Shown here: positions 1-10,450 of the stretch, piece after piece
Position numbering within the stretch: the stretch's first letter is position 1
How the letters are laid out: every line of letters starts with the position of its first letter
From: Macrothele yani
Lineage: Eukaryota > Arthropoda > Arachnida > Araneae > Macrothelidae
DNA: 64,000 nt
Direction of reading: 5' to 3'
Assembly (NCBI GenBank): GCA_039090855.1
Contig: CM077005.1
Location: 18,763,921 to 18,827,920 of the forward strand
Position numbers and translations under genes: made by a program
Notes under the pieces: generated by a model
The model's input: the letters and a program-made list of their open reading frames with translations, nothing else
The model's database searches: none
Told to the model about the DNA's origin: nothing

Positions 1-860
1 CGAAACAAATCGATGCTTAAAGCGACGACTTTATTTGTATTGTCAATTGATATTTTACCTACATTCTCATATCAGTGACGTATTTTCTTCTTCCAGTTCT
101 TGACACTCCAAATTTTCGAGTTCTTATCGATGTCCTTGTGTTTAAAAGGATAAGTTAAAATAATTTAGCCTTCCGTTTAGTGGTAGGTGAAGCGAGAACT
201 CAGGCTTCACACACGTTTCATTGTTTAAGGCAAATATTTAACTGGCCTGCTGTTATGTAAATTGTTTTCATGCTGCTTCCAGCCAAACGAAAACATCTGT
301 GTTGGAACCTCTTTCTCCCATGAGTTGCGATGAGGAGTGCTTGCAGAAACTGTCTTGATGATTAAGGGTGTTTGCTCTCCATTGCCGTTCCCCTTTGTGG
401 TAAGGTAATCAAGTTCTTTCTCAGCCCTAATCCCCCTAAACTAGCCTAAACCAAAAGAGCTAATATTTAATCTGAAAAAAAAATTAAAGAAATTCGAAAA
501 TGTCATATTATTTATCCTTTTTTTATTAATAGCGTTAAAAGAATTTTTTCTATTTTGCAACAATATTTTCTCCCCACCCCCAGTTTAATACTGACAATCA
601 TCAAGCATTCTCATCTTTTCTATTCCTTAAACTGATATAAAACTAACTTTTGAAAAAGCAATAACAGTCTCAACGATACTCTTTCTCGTAAAGATGTAAA
701 AAAAACAAAAAAAAACGGAATTTTTTTTTCTTGACTTTCTTTTTTTTTGCTAATCTGACGGATGAAAATTTCTGAGACAAAAAAGGGTTGGGGGGGGGGG
801 TGAATATTTTAGCGCCTAGGGTCCCAAAAAATCTAAAGTCGCCTCTGACATCCCATACAT
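1..860. other. AT-rich stretch, nothing recognised
   Basis: No credible coding region, RNA gene or repeat with a clear partner in this window. It contains short poly-A/T runs and a G run near 789-801 followed by a sentence-like 'gcctctgacatccc' segment that could be the end of a decayed DNA transposon, but no matching terminus was found. Confidence 0.5.
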
Positions 861-921
861 ATTAAGTTGATCGAACAGCTGCAGTAGGGCAGACATTTTC
901 CGAACTGACTTGTTTGTTGTT

Positions 922-2690
922 AAGATGGCATCTTATGACCTAGCCACGTTGAAAGTCACTGAGCTTTACCGTACGGCCCATTCTACTGCTGATGCTTGTC
1001 TATGAAATGATTTGTTGCTTTATAAGATGGCATCCTATCACCGTGCCACGTTGAAAGTCACTGAGCTTTGCCGTACCACCCATTCTAATGTTCATGTTTG
1101 TCTATGAACTGACTTGTTGCTAAGATGGCGTCCTATGACCATGCCACGTTGAAAGCCACTGAGCCCTGCCGCACGGCCCATTCTGCTGCTTGTGCTTATC
1201 TATTAATTGACTTGCTGCTAAGATGGCATTCTATGACCGTGCCACGTTGAAAGTCACTGAGCTCTGCCGTACGGCTCATTCTAGTGTTCATGCTTGCCTA
1301 TGAACTGACTTGTTGCTAAGACGGCATCCTATGACTGTGCCACGTTGAAAGTCACTGAGCTCTGCCGTACGGCCCATTCTACTGCTGATGCTTGTCTATG
1401 AAATGATTTGTTGCTTTATAAGATGGCATCCTATCACCGTGCCACGTTGAAAGTCACTGAGCTTTGCCGTACCACCCATTCTACTGTTCATGTTTGTCTA
1501 TGAACTGACTTGTTGCTAAGATGGCATCCTATGACCATGCCACGTTGAAAGCCACTGAGCCCGGCCGCACTGCCCATTCTGCTGCTTGTGCTTATCTATT
1601 AATTGACTTGCTGCTAAGATGGCATCCTATGACCGTGCCACGTTGAAAGTCACTGAGCTCTGCCGTACGGCCCATTCTAGTGTTCATGCTTGCCTGTGAA
1701 CTGACTTGTTGCTAAGACGGCATGCTATGACTGTGCCACGTTGAAAGTCACTGAGCTCAGCCGTACGGCCCATTCTACTGCTGATGATTGTCTATGAAAT
1801 GATTTGTTGCTTTATAAGATGGCATCCTATCACCGTGCCACGTTGAAAGTCACTGAGCTTTGTAGTACCACCCATTCTACTGTTCATGTTTGTCTATGAA
1901 CTGACTTGTTGCTAAGAAGGCATCCTATGACCATGCCACGTTGAAAGCCGCTGAGCCCTGCCGCACGGCCCATTCTGCTGCTTGTGCTTATCTACTAATT
2001 GACTTGCTGCTAAGATGGCATCCTATGACCGTGCCACGTTGAAAGTCACTGAGCTCTGCCGTACGGCCTATTCTAGTGTTCATGCTTGCCTATGAACTGA
2101 CTTGTTGCTAAGACGGCATCCTATGACTGTGCCACGTTGAAAGTCACTGAGTTCTGCCGTACGGCCCATTCTACTGCTGATGCTTGTTCTATGAAATGAT
2201 TTGTTGCTTTATAAGATGGCATCCTATCACCGTGCCACGTTGAAAGTCACTGAGCTTTGCCGTACCACCCATTCTACTGTTCATGTTTGTCTATGAACTG
2301 ACTTGTTGCTAAGATGGCCTCCTATGACCATGCCACGTTGAAAGTCACTGAGCCCTGCCGTACTGCCCATTCTGCTGCTTGTGCTTATCTATGAATTGAC
2401 TTGCTGCTAAGATGGCATCCTATGACCGTGCAACGTTAAATTCACTGAGCTCTGTCGTACGGCCCATTCTACTGTTGATGCTTGTCTGTGAAATGATTTG
2501 TTGCTTTATAAGATGGCATCCTATGACCGTGCGACGCTTCATGTCACTGAGCTCTGTCGTACGGCCCATTCTACTGTTCATGATTGTCTATGAACTGACT
2601 TGTTGCTAAGATGGCATCCTATGACTGGCGACGTTGGAAGACACTGAGCTCTAACGTACGGCCAATTCTACTGTTCGTGCTTATCTATGT
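922..2690 (+). repeat. Higher-order tandem array derived from a Tc1-like transposon tail
   Basis: About 18 tandem units of 98-102 bp, each starting aagatggcatcctatgacc and holding gccacgttgaaagtcactg. Four unit variants alternate as A-B-C-D: A ends gaaatgatttgttgctttat (102 bp), B has ctatcaccgtgcc and gtaccaccc, C has cttatctattaattgac, D has gttcatgcttgcctatg. A1 starts at 922, B1 1024, C1 1122, D1 1220 and A2 1318, so the higher-order period is 396 bp. The order runs ABCD three times, then ABC, then three degenerate units. The array passes directly into a Tc1-like 3' terminus at 2691-2795, and the unit itself resembles the subterminal part of vertebrate-type Tc1 elements. Short open frames in it are by-products. 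Confidence 0.9.
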
Positions 2691-2795
2691 AGTTTGCCAG
2701 GCTATGTGCGTTCTTTTATACCTGCATGGGTCGTGAGCAAATTCACTACCCCAAAGGTGTGTCCGAATACTTTTGGGTCATATACAGTATAGTGC
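2691..2795 (+). mobile_element. Tc1-like transposon 3' terminus
   Basis: After the last array unit the sequence reads like a Tc1 3' end: a ttttatacctgcatgggt segment, then gtgtccgaatacttttgggt and catatacagta close to a TA. This arrangement (tail unit, 'ttttatac..', then a TIR of the 'aaaagtattcggacac' type) is known from Tc1 elements. No matching 5' TIR is visible on the left of the array, so the rest of the element is lost or lies outside. Confidence 0.6.
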
Positions 2796-2860
2796 ACTTC
2801 TAATGAGTATGATATTTAGTTTACGCGAGGGCGCGCGTCTGCTTATGTGTGTGTGTGTGT

Positions 2861-3052
2861 TTTGATTGAAGGTTTAGCGACCACGGTGCACAACTCAAAG
2901 CGCTATTAGCAGTCGCCCGTCCCTAATTTAGGGTCATTGGTTCTACGGAAGGGAGAGAGCCAGTGCCGTAAGACGAATACAACACCCATCCCTCACCGGG
3001 ATCCGAACCCGGACTCTTCTCGGACAAATGATCGTAAGCAAGCGCTTAGATC

Positions 3053-3054
<2 letters not shown>
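2861..3054 (-). mobile_element. tRNA-derived SINE, minus copy, head truncated by a TG microsatellite
   Basis: Minus-strand copy of the common SINE described at 48667. It runs from the tail (gattgaaggtttagcgacc) to the B box and most of the A box, then breaks at '..tagatcactg' where a (TG)n run begins. The missing last bases of the head begin with ctgtgcc in sister copies, so the microsatellite probably grew out of the SINE's own tg repeat. Confidence 0.85.

Positions 3055-3105
<51 letters not shown>
3053..3105. repeat. (TG)n microsatellite
   Basis: An uninterrupted TG dinucleotide run of about 26 units, joined on the left to a SINE head and on the right to the pseudogene at 3107. A second short GT run lies at 2847-2860. 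Confidence 0.95.
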
Positions 3106-3106
<1 letters not shown>

Positions 3107-3107
<1 letters not shown>

Positions 3108-3650
3108 GGCGTGAGACTTCATATGAAGCTGGGGCTGATGAAAAGCTTTGTAAAGGCTATGAACAAATCTGGCCCGGCTTTCTTGAACTTAAAGCAAACA
3201 TTTCCGCAATTAAGTGATGTAAAACTAAACGAAGGCATCTTCGTTTGTCCTCAGATACGGAAACTACAGCGTGATTCTGTTTTTACCGAAAAGCTAAACC
3301 GCACTGAACTCGCCACATGGAAATCTTTCACATCTGTGGTCAAGGGATTTCTGGGTAACCACAAAGAGGGCAACTACAAGTTCTTGAGAAGGTTGTGCTG
3401 ATTCACAACCTTCTCCAGAACTATAAAAACCTTGGATGCCAGATGTCCTTAAAAAACATTTCCTCCATTCGCAACTGGACATTTTTTCTGACAACCTATA
3501 GGAGCAGTCAGCGATGAACAAGGAGAAGGGTTCCGCCTAGATATCCGAACGATGGAATAGAGATATCAAGGCAGGTGGGATCTCTCAATAACGTGTAATT
3601 ACTGCTGGTTTTTGCAGAAAGAGGACAACACGACACATAGGAGAAAAAAA
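3107..3650 (+). pseudogene. Multicopy arthropod hypothetical protein, broken
   Basis: The first open stretch (to 3401) encodes MKLGLMKSFVKAMNK, later LSDVKLNEGIFVCPQIRKL and VKGFLGNHKEGNY. After frameshifts a second part reads KKHFLHSQLDIFSDNL, GAVSDEQGEGFRLDI and RYQGRWD, then NYCWFLQKED. These blocks, in this order, belong to a hypothetical protein that I recall as highly multicopy in arthropod and cnidarian genomes (usual form '..SLKIHFLHSHLDFFPENLGAVSDEHGERFHQDI..'). Its function is unknown to me; multicopy spread suggests a mobile-element passenger. This copy has at least two frameshifts and an in-frame stop (TAG after 'RTME'), and lacks a 5' part, cut by the TG repeat. Confidence 0.7.
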
Positions 3651-3878
3651 ATGAACTACTTGTACGAGTATGCGAGTATGTGTGTACATCTGTACATTCG
3701 TGTTAATATTGTTTACTCCATTTCTTTTTTCTTTTGCTGTCTCATATGCAGTGAATTATGAGCATGGTATTGACAATTTGTAACACTAATTCCATATCTA
3801 ACACGGCACTTAAATGCTGTAATACATTACAATGCGAAGCTGTAATACATTACAACGTGAAGCTGTAATGTGTGCATT

Positions 3879-4096
3879 GCCACCCCGGTGGCGCAGTGGT
3901 CTAAGGCGTTGGCCTCTGATCATTCGTCGGAAGGGGTCCGGGTTCGAATCCCGGTGAGGCATGGATGTTGTGTTTGTCTTACGGCACTGGCTCTCTCCCT
4001 TCCCTGGAACCAGTGACTCTAAATTAGGGACGGGCGACTGCTTATAGCCCATTGAGTTGCTCACGGTGGTCGTTAAACCTCAAAAAAAAAAAAAAA
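3879..4096 (+). mobile_element. tRNA-derived SINE
   Basis: Full-length plus copy with poly-A tail. Target-site duplication aatgtgtgcat flanks it (3867-3877 and after the poly-A). One head change: gccaccccgg instead of gccgccccgg. Confidence 0.92.
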
Positions 4097-4123
4097 TGTG
4101 TGCATCATGCATTGTATATAAAA

Positions 4124-5292
4124 CATCGGTGAGCCATTACATTATTACCACCTAGCTAATAAGCTGTATGACCCCTTTTAGCCAGCGAAACAGCGGCCAC
4201 TCGGCCAGGCATCGATACGATGAAATGGCGATAGGTATCCTGGTGTATCTGGTACCATAATGTCAACAGCGGGTCCTCCATTTCCTATACAATTCGTGGT
4301 GGTGGTGATTTAGCGCGAACCCGCTTTTTCAAGTCGAACCACAAATGTTCGATTAAGTTCACGTCATATTAATTTGGAGGCCAGGACATTAACAGAAAGT
4401 CACCAGCATGTTCCTCGAACCATTCCTTGACGATTCTGGCAGTTTGGAATGGCGCATTGTCCTATTGGTAACGGCCATCACCAACAGGGAACACAGTTGA
4501 TATGAATGGGTCAACGTGGTCCGCAGTGATGTTCAGATACCAGATGTTAGGGATTGTGCTATTGGGATAATGGGGCCTAAAGTGTCCCAAGAAAAAATTG
4601 CCCACAGCATAACACCGACGCCCTGTTTCCGACCAGCAGTGCATCCAGGTGCCACAGCCTCCGTTGGTAATCAGCGTATCTGCGCTCGACTGTCTACGTG
4701 ATGCATTAAGGATCTTGATTCGTCAGACCAGGCCGCTTTCTTCCAATCACCCACGGTCTAATCTCGATCATGTTGGGCCCATTTCACGCGTTGTTGACGA
4801 TGACGTGGGTCTTCTTAAAGCCCCATGCGCAGACGGCTGCTGTGAACTGTGTGCTGTGACACATTTCCCTGATCACCACTGTTGTAGCTGCGGGGGATTT
4901 GTCGCACTGTGGCAGTGCGGTCGCCGTGAACAATGCGCGACAGTCCTCGCTCCCCTCTGACATCAATGAGTTGCGGACGACGGTGCGTCGTTTGGCCATC
5001 TGTGCACCACTTTTGATACGTACTCACTACAGCTGCACGTGAACAACCCATAAGCCGTGCCGTTTCCGTGATCGTAGTTCCGAAGCGCCAGGCCATAACA
5101 ATTTTTCCTTTTTCAAACTCTGATACATCGGCAGCTTTTCCCATTCTGACTCGGAACACTCTACTAACCGAAAGCCGGTCCTCGGGTTGTATATGTACTG
5201 ATCTGTGAACTTCCCCTGCACCGCCGGTTGGTCTCCGGGCGCGCTCGTTTCTCTAGGCTCGGGGGTGGTCCTAATGGAATGACTCATCAGTG
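4124..5292 (-). mobile_element. Tc1-like DNA transposon, decayed
   Basis: Imperfect terminal inverted repeats of about 29 bp: left catcggtgagccattacatt.. at 4124, right ..aatggaatgactcatcagtg ending at 5292, followed by TA. About 1.17 kb, the normal size for Tc1 elements. It encloses one minus-strand transposase relic. Confidence 0.85.
4156..5144 (-). pseudogene. Tc1-like transposase, frameshifted
   Basis: Start at MGKAADVSEFEKGKIVMAWR (ATG at 5144); an N-terminal helix-turn-helix with TITETARLMGCSRAAVVSTY is typical of Tc1 transposases. The middle (4462-4644) reads GNFFLGHFRPHYPNS, NITADHVDPFISTVFPVGDG, and the C-terminus, before the TAG at 4156, reads SMPGRVAAVSLAKRGHTAY. Frameshifts occur around 4815 and between 4640 and 4780, and stops fall before the QDNAP-type block. 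The protein would cut and paste DNA in the nucleus by DDE chemistry; this copy cannot be active. Confidence 0.85.
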
Positions 5293-5442
5293 TATGTATG
5301 TGTGTATCTGGAAATATATCAAATGTTCATACACAAAAAACTGTACACGTGATGGAGAGTTTTTACAGTCATATTTGAATACAGCACCCCGTAATTAGTT
5401 AGAAACACCTTTTCAAAAAGTAGGAACTGTATACCAAATTAT

Positions 5443-5516
5443 ACTCAAAATAGTATAACTATACTAAAAATCCGAAAATTCTTGGCGGATTTTTAGTATA
5501 GTTATACTATTTGAGT
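5443..5516. repeat. Perfect hairpin, ~25-31-bp arms
   Basis: Left arm actcaaaatagtataactat.. continues to ccg at 5474; right arm cggatttttagtatagttat.. continues to ..tttgagt at 5516. The loop is about 11 nt (aaaattcttgg). 25 bp pair perfectly, with a further 6-7 bp after a one-base bulge. The flank 'agaaacacctt' also recurs on both sides (5400, 5516) as a direct repeat. Possible small foldback element. Confidence 0.85.
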
Positions 5517-5529
5517 AGAAACACCTTAT

Positions 5530-6035
5530 ATCACCCATGTTATGAAAACAAAGTTTAAAAATGATGACTAGGGTTTTTAAAATACTTACTGCGCGTGACA
5601 TGTAAATTTCTTGAACCGAACAAGTCTTCTTGATTACTGCCGTGCTTTCTTCGGATAAGTTATGTTTCTTTTCTCTATCACGTGATTTCCGGTTCCATGA
5701 CCTGTTACAGCTTCTGAGTTCTTTCTGTTTCCTTGCTTCCTGTGGATTATATCGATAGCCTGCGTAGAAATTAAACAACAATTTCATACAGCGCAAAACA
5801 AATAATGCAAATCATCTACACGACATATCTTAGTGAACAATGTTTAGCGCAGTTCTTTCAGTAGTTAAAAATTCAGTCACTGCTCTGAGGCGTATCAATA
5901 TCATCGGCTTTTTTTTAATGGATTTAAAATTCAAAAAGTTAAAAAATTATTTTTTTAATGGGTTTAAAAAACAACAACATTCAGACTTGCAAGTTTTCCA
6001 TGATTATTCGTAACGCTAAGCTGGGCAATTTTGGA
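5530..6035. other. No gene recognised
   Basis: AT-rich sequence with short T and A runs and no recognisable family motifs in any frame. Confidence 0.5.
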
Positions 6036-7320
6036 TACAGAGGGTGAGTCGAAGGTTTTGCAATATTTGCATAAACGCATGCGCTGTGACGGATATGTCA
6101 CATGTTTAAACGAGCTCAAGTCGCGTACTGCAGTCAGCCGAAAGGGATATAAAGTGGTAGTCGTTACTGTGGACCGCATAGCATGTCGTCGTTCTGTCTG
6201 TTGTTGGGACGCGTAAAAGATGAACAGCCACAACCGGCTAATAAGGGAACTTTTGCTTTACTAGTTTGAACTCGGCCATAACACTGCTCAAGCAACACGA
6301 AACATTTGTCATGCGAAAGGGGAAGGTTCCATGAACCACAGCACCGCAACCAGATGGTTCAAGAAATTTCGCTCAGGTGACAGAAACCTCGACGATCAGC
6401 TAAGATCAGGTAGGCCGCGAACCTTGGATTCGGAGGCCGTGCGCCAGAGGCAAATCCGACAACCAGCACTCGGAGATTATCAGGCGAGCTGGGTATATCA
6501 CAGGCCACCCTGGTTCGTCACCTTCAGGACATCGGCAAGGTCTACAGGAGCTGCCGCACTGTCTCTCACGAAATGACGCCAGATGAAACAAACCGCCGAG
6601 TGGAAGTGTGCACGAAACCCCTAGAAAACCCGCGCGATGTACTTTTCATCAAGATAATTGTTACGTGCGATAAAAAGTGGGTCTATTTCCGTAATCCTAA
6701 CACACAGCGACAGTGGTTGATTTCGTACCAGCTTCCAGAACCTGTTGCCAAACGTGGGCGCTTCGAGCACAAGGTGATGCTCGGCGTCTGGTGGAACTTT
6801 GAGGGAATAATCCATAACAAATTTGCTCCAGACGGTCGGACTATCAACACCAACCTCAACTCTGAACAGCTGGAACGGATGTATGCCGTTTTGGAGGGAA
6901 AATTATGGCACTGGTGAACAGAAAGCGCGCTATCCTACAGCAGGACAACGCTCGGCCTCATACCGTGCGAACGACCCAAGAAAAACTCTAGGAACTTGAG
7001 GGCATCGAACTACTGCTGTATCCAGCATATAATCCGCACCTTGCCCAGTCGGATTATTACTTGTTCCGGTCCATACCCCACTTCCTTCGCGGGCGGCACT
7101 TCAACAACCAGCAGGAGGTGGCAGCTGGAGTGAAGGAGTTCTTCGCCTCGAATGACAAGAACTGGTACCGTTGCAGAATCGAAGAACTTGCAGACAGATG
7201 GCTAAAGACGGTGCAACACGATGGCCTATACTTTGGATGCCAGTCAGCTTTCGTCGTAAAGGTGCGTATGAAGACATAAAGTGATCCAAATATTGCAAAA
7301 CTTTCGACTCACCCTCTGTA
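6036..7320 (+). mobile_element. mariner-family transposon with amplified 3' end
   Basis: TIRs tacagagggtgagtcgaagg (6036) and ..ttcgactcaccctctgta (ending 7320), flanked by TA. Inside is a mariner transposase relic. The 3' terminal 145 bp of the element is repeated three more times immediately downstream (7321-7755). Confidence 0.9.
6221..7279 (+). pseudogene. mariner transposase, frameshifted
   Basis: N-terminal HTH region with GHNTAQATRNIC and STATRWFKKFRSGDRNLDDQ, then LRSGRPRT. The catalytic core follows as VTCDKKWVYFRNPN (first Asp), QQDNARPHT in another frame near 6940 (second Asp) and YNPHLAQSDYYLFRSI near 7021-7080 (third Asp), giving the D,D,D pattern of mariner. The C-terminus is FASNDKNWYRCRIEELADRW. 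Frameshifts near 6470-6570 and 6910-7060 and an early stop at 'LLLY*' make it non-functional. Confidence 0.88.
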
Positions 7321-7755
7321 GAATCGAAGAACTGGCAGACAGATGGCTAAAGACGGTGCAACACGATGGCCTATACTTTGAATGCTAGTCAGCTTTCGTC
7401 GTAAAGGTGCGTATGAAGACATAAAGTGATCCAAATATTGCAAAACTTTCGACTCACCCTCTGTAGAATCGAAGAACTGGCAGACAGATGGCTAAAGACG
7501 GTGCAACACGATGGCCTATACTTTGAATGCTAGTCAGCTTTCGTCGTAAAGGTGCGTATGAAGACATAAAGTGATCCAAATATTGCAAAACTTTCGACTC
7601 ACCCTCTGTAGAATCGAAGAACTGGCAGACAGATGGCTAAAGACGGTGCAACACGATTACCTATACTTTGGATGCCAGTCAGCTTTCGTCGTAAAGGTGC
7701 GTATGAAGACATAAAGTGATCCAAATATTGCAAAAATTTCGACTCACCCTCTGTA
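7176..7755 (+). repeat. 145-bp tandem repeat of the mariner tail (4 copies)
   Basis: Unit gaatcgaagaactggcagac..ctcaccctctgta: the last codons of the transposase, the 3' UTR and the TIR. The first copy is the element's own end (to 7320); others end at 7465, 7610 and 7755, giving exactly 145 bp each. Copies differ at only a few positions, so the amplification is fairly recent. Confidence 0.95.
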
Positions 7756-8002
7756 TTTTAAGTGGGATACCCCATCATAAAATTACCCAAAATTGTCCAA
7801 AGCAACTTTTTAAACGTTAAGTTGGAAAACGTGAGTTGGGGATTCAATCTTTGCTAGACCTGTAGTTATTCTGATTTGAATCTATAAAGAATTTTTAAGA
7901 TTTTCTTAGACTTTAGGCTAACTGATTAATGTGAACTAACATGTGCACTAAAAATATATTCTTCCGAACAATTATCGAATACTATTACACCATTTATAAA
8001 CT

Positions 8003-8408
8003 AAAACACTTCTTTTTAATCGCGTAAAACACATACACAATTTAAGCCGGGCTTTCGCGCTTCACCGGGGGGAGGCTTCGTCTGGCCGTCAAAGCCTACT
8101 TAGAGACAGCAACTTACAATGTTGTTACAAAACAATATCAAAATAATAATAATAATAACATTTTAATAATGTCAAAATTTTTGAATTGCAACAACATTGT
8201 AAGTTGCTGTCTCTAAGAAGGCTTTGAAGGCTTAGCCCAGACGTAGCCTCCTGTGAAGAAGGCTACGTCTTCTTGAAGGCTTAGCCCAGACGTAGCCTCC
8301 TGTCTCTAAGAAGGCTTTGAAGGCTTAGGCTAGACGTAGCCTCCCTGTGAAGAGCGAAAGATCGGCTTAAATTGTGTATGTGTTTTACGCCATTAAAAAG
8401 AAGTGTTT
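8003..8408. mobile_element. Foldback/MITE with ~120-bp inverted arms
   Basis: The left arm (8003-8125) begins aaaacacttctttttaatcg and contains cacatacacaatttaagccg and agacagcaacttacaatgtt. The right arm (8187-8408) is its reverse complement, ending attaaaaagaagtgttt. The right arm carries extra internal copies of an 'agcccagacgtagcctcctg' block (8233, 8283, 8327). A short (AAT)n spacer sits between. No coding capacity. Confidence 0.85.
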
Positions 8409-8579
8409 CAGTTCTGTACGTCATACAATTAGTGATATAAATTGTGGTTCACTCCAAGGTAAATATTACAGACATCGATATCATAGGGCAACTCTTTTGA
8501 TACTGTAAAAAAATAAATTTATTTGGAAATACTGCTTTATTGAACGAATGCCGTTGTACAGTAAGCTCACATGTTCTAT

Positions 8580-9262
8580 TAGGTGTGCAACTTAATTCTC
8601 GGCCCCTAACGGCAAGCGATCATAGAACGTCGGCACATGCAAATAGCTGTGTGCGATAATGGCTGATTGCAGCGCCATCTAACAGCTTTTCCAGGCAACC
8701 GCAACCGCTCACAGCTGTAGTTACAGAAGGGACGAGAGCTGACGGCGAAAGCAATGTCGGTCGAGAAGCAACATTTGACGCACTGCCTCCTGTTCGCGTT
8801 TCAGCTGAAAAAAGTGACCAGCAAATGATCTGTGCTGTTTTGGGTGAGGCTGCTGTGTCCTACAGTACGTGTAAGAAGTGGTTCCAGCGGTTTAAGCAGG
8901 GAAAGTTTGATCTCCGTGATGCAGAATGTCCGGGACAGCCACAGAAAGTTGACGATGAGGAACTGGAACAACTGTTTAACGTGGATCCCTGTCACACACA
9001 GTCAGAGCTCGCCCAGGAACTCAGAGTAACACTGCAAGCCATTGCAAAGCGCCTGCACAAGCTTGGACGGATTCACAAGGAGGGCCGTTGAGTGCCCCGC
9101 CAACTTACAGCTGCGAACAAGTATAGGCGCTACAATATTGCTGTGTCCTTGCTCTCCAGATTCAAGGAGAAGGATTTCCTCCACAAGATTTTGACATGTG
9201 ATGAGAAGTGGATCCTCTATGACTTACACGGTCATATCAGAGTAATGTAACGCCCCAAGAAT
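8580..9262 (+). mobile_element. mariner 5' half (cecropia/Hsmar2-like)
   Basis: Begins near ttaggtgtgcaacttaattc, a typical mariner TIR style. The relic from 8755 reads MSVEKQHLTHCLLFAFQLKK, then SYSTCKKWFQRFKQGKFDL, TQSELAQELRVTLQAIAKRL and LTCDEKWILYD (first catalytic Asp). The order and spacing match mariner transposases. Stops lie after LKKVTSK and at IHKEGR*, and everything beyond about 9262 is lost where the next Tc1 element begins. Confidence 0.82.
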
Positions 9263-9264
9263 CG

Positions 9265-10450
9265 CAGTGTACACGCACAGGTGCGCCACAGAGTGCACGT
9301 GACAAGGTCGACCACACGGAGATATGAGCGACCGGCCAAGACAGATGAGCCATTGTGCATAAAGTGAGCACAATGGACAGAGGTAATGATTTGACGGACG
9401 TTCAAAAAGGAATTATCATCGGCTACTATGCCAACGGTGGAAGCATTTCAGAAACAGCAGGCTTCGTGGGCTGTTCGTGAGGTGCTATAGTAAGGGTGTA
9501 CCAAGAATGAACCGGTGGCACACCGAGCACCTCCAGACGTCATAACTGTGTAGACCTAAAGGTCATCGACCCCAGAGGAGAACCTCGCCTTCATTGACTC
9601 GTAAAGGGAAATCGACGCACAACAGTGCAGCAATTGACCATGCAAATGAACGCTGGGGCACACAGCTACGTATCCCCCGATAACAGTAGAACGTACCATG
9701 TTATTCATGGTTCCCCGGAGTCCATGCTGCGTCAAGGCGCCCATGTTTACCCAGGCCCATCGGCAACGACGCCTGCAGTTTTCATAGGACTACCGTCATT
9801 GGAATGTGGAAGAGTGGGAAAAGGTTGCCTTCTCCGACGAATCGAGGTTTCTACTCCACAGAAGTGACGTGCGGTGGCGGATATGACGTCAGACACACGA
9901 GAACCAACAATTGGACACGCTTGTCGGTCAAGTACAGGACGGCAGTGGCAGTGCATGTTTGGGGGATGTTTTCCTGGTATGACCTAGGGCCACTGGTATT
10001 ATTGGATGGGTCCCTGAACGTCAATAACTACCTGTCCATTCTCGCTGATCACATTCATCCGTTCATGTTGGACATTTACTCTGGTGGTGATGATGTCTAC
10101 AGACAGGACAATGCGCCCTGCCACGTTGCTAAGGGGTGGCGTGACTGATTCCAGGAACACGACAGCGATGTCTCCGTTCTCCTTTGGTCTGCGAAATCGC
10201 CCAAGCTCAATCCCATAGAGCACTTGTGGGTCTATTTGGATCGACAGGTTCGACGTGCCGACGCACTACCACGTCATTTCCGGGACCTCCGTACTCTGCT
10301 GCAGTCCGAATGGTCACGTGTGCCTCGGGCAACCTTCCAGGGCCTCATCGCGTCCATGCCACGCCGTCTCGCCGCTGGCACCCGAGCCAAGGGTGGTTAT
10401 TCCCATTATTAGGTAGGTAGTCATATTATTCTGATACGACTGTGTACATG
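9265..10450 (+). mobile_element. Tc1-like transposon, decayed
   Basis: The element starts at about cagtgtacacgcacaggtgc and ends near gtcatattattctgatacga ctgtgtac. The two ends do not pair well, so both boundaries are approximate. It sits directly after the broken mariner, so it either inserted into it or replaced its 3' half. Confidence 0.7.
9372..10412 (+). pseudogene. Tc1-like transposase with stops and frameshifts
   Basis: Starts MDRGNDLTDVQKGIIIGYYA, with the HTH SISETAGFVGCS. After several breaks, the 9804-10148 segment gives VWGMFSWYDLGPLVLLDGSL and YRQDNAPCHVA (second Asp), and WSAKSPKLNPIEHLW (Glu) follows after a stop. The C-terminus is SMPRRLAAGTRAKGGYSHY. This is the usual Tc1 DD34E order. 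At least five disabling changes are visible. Confidence 0.87.

Noticed and set aside
922..2690. Possible CRISPR array
   Set aside because: Units are contiguous ~99-bp tandem repeats with no unique spacers, in a eukaryotic context, and continue into a Tc1 terminus.
2937..3401. A 154-codon protein including a poly-Cys-Val stretch
   Set aside because: The frame crosses a SINE, a (TG)n microsatellite (giving Cys-Val repeats) and only then the multicopy pseudogene.
3810..4064. Recurring ~60-100-codon frames reading GYKQSPVPNLGSLVPGKGES as a conserved gene family
   Set aside because: They are the antisense or sense translation of the tRNA-derived SINE; every occurrence coincides with a SINE copy and includes its poly-A/T.
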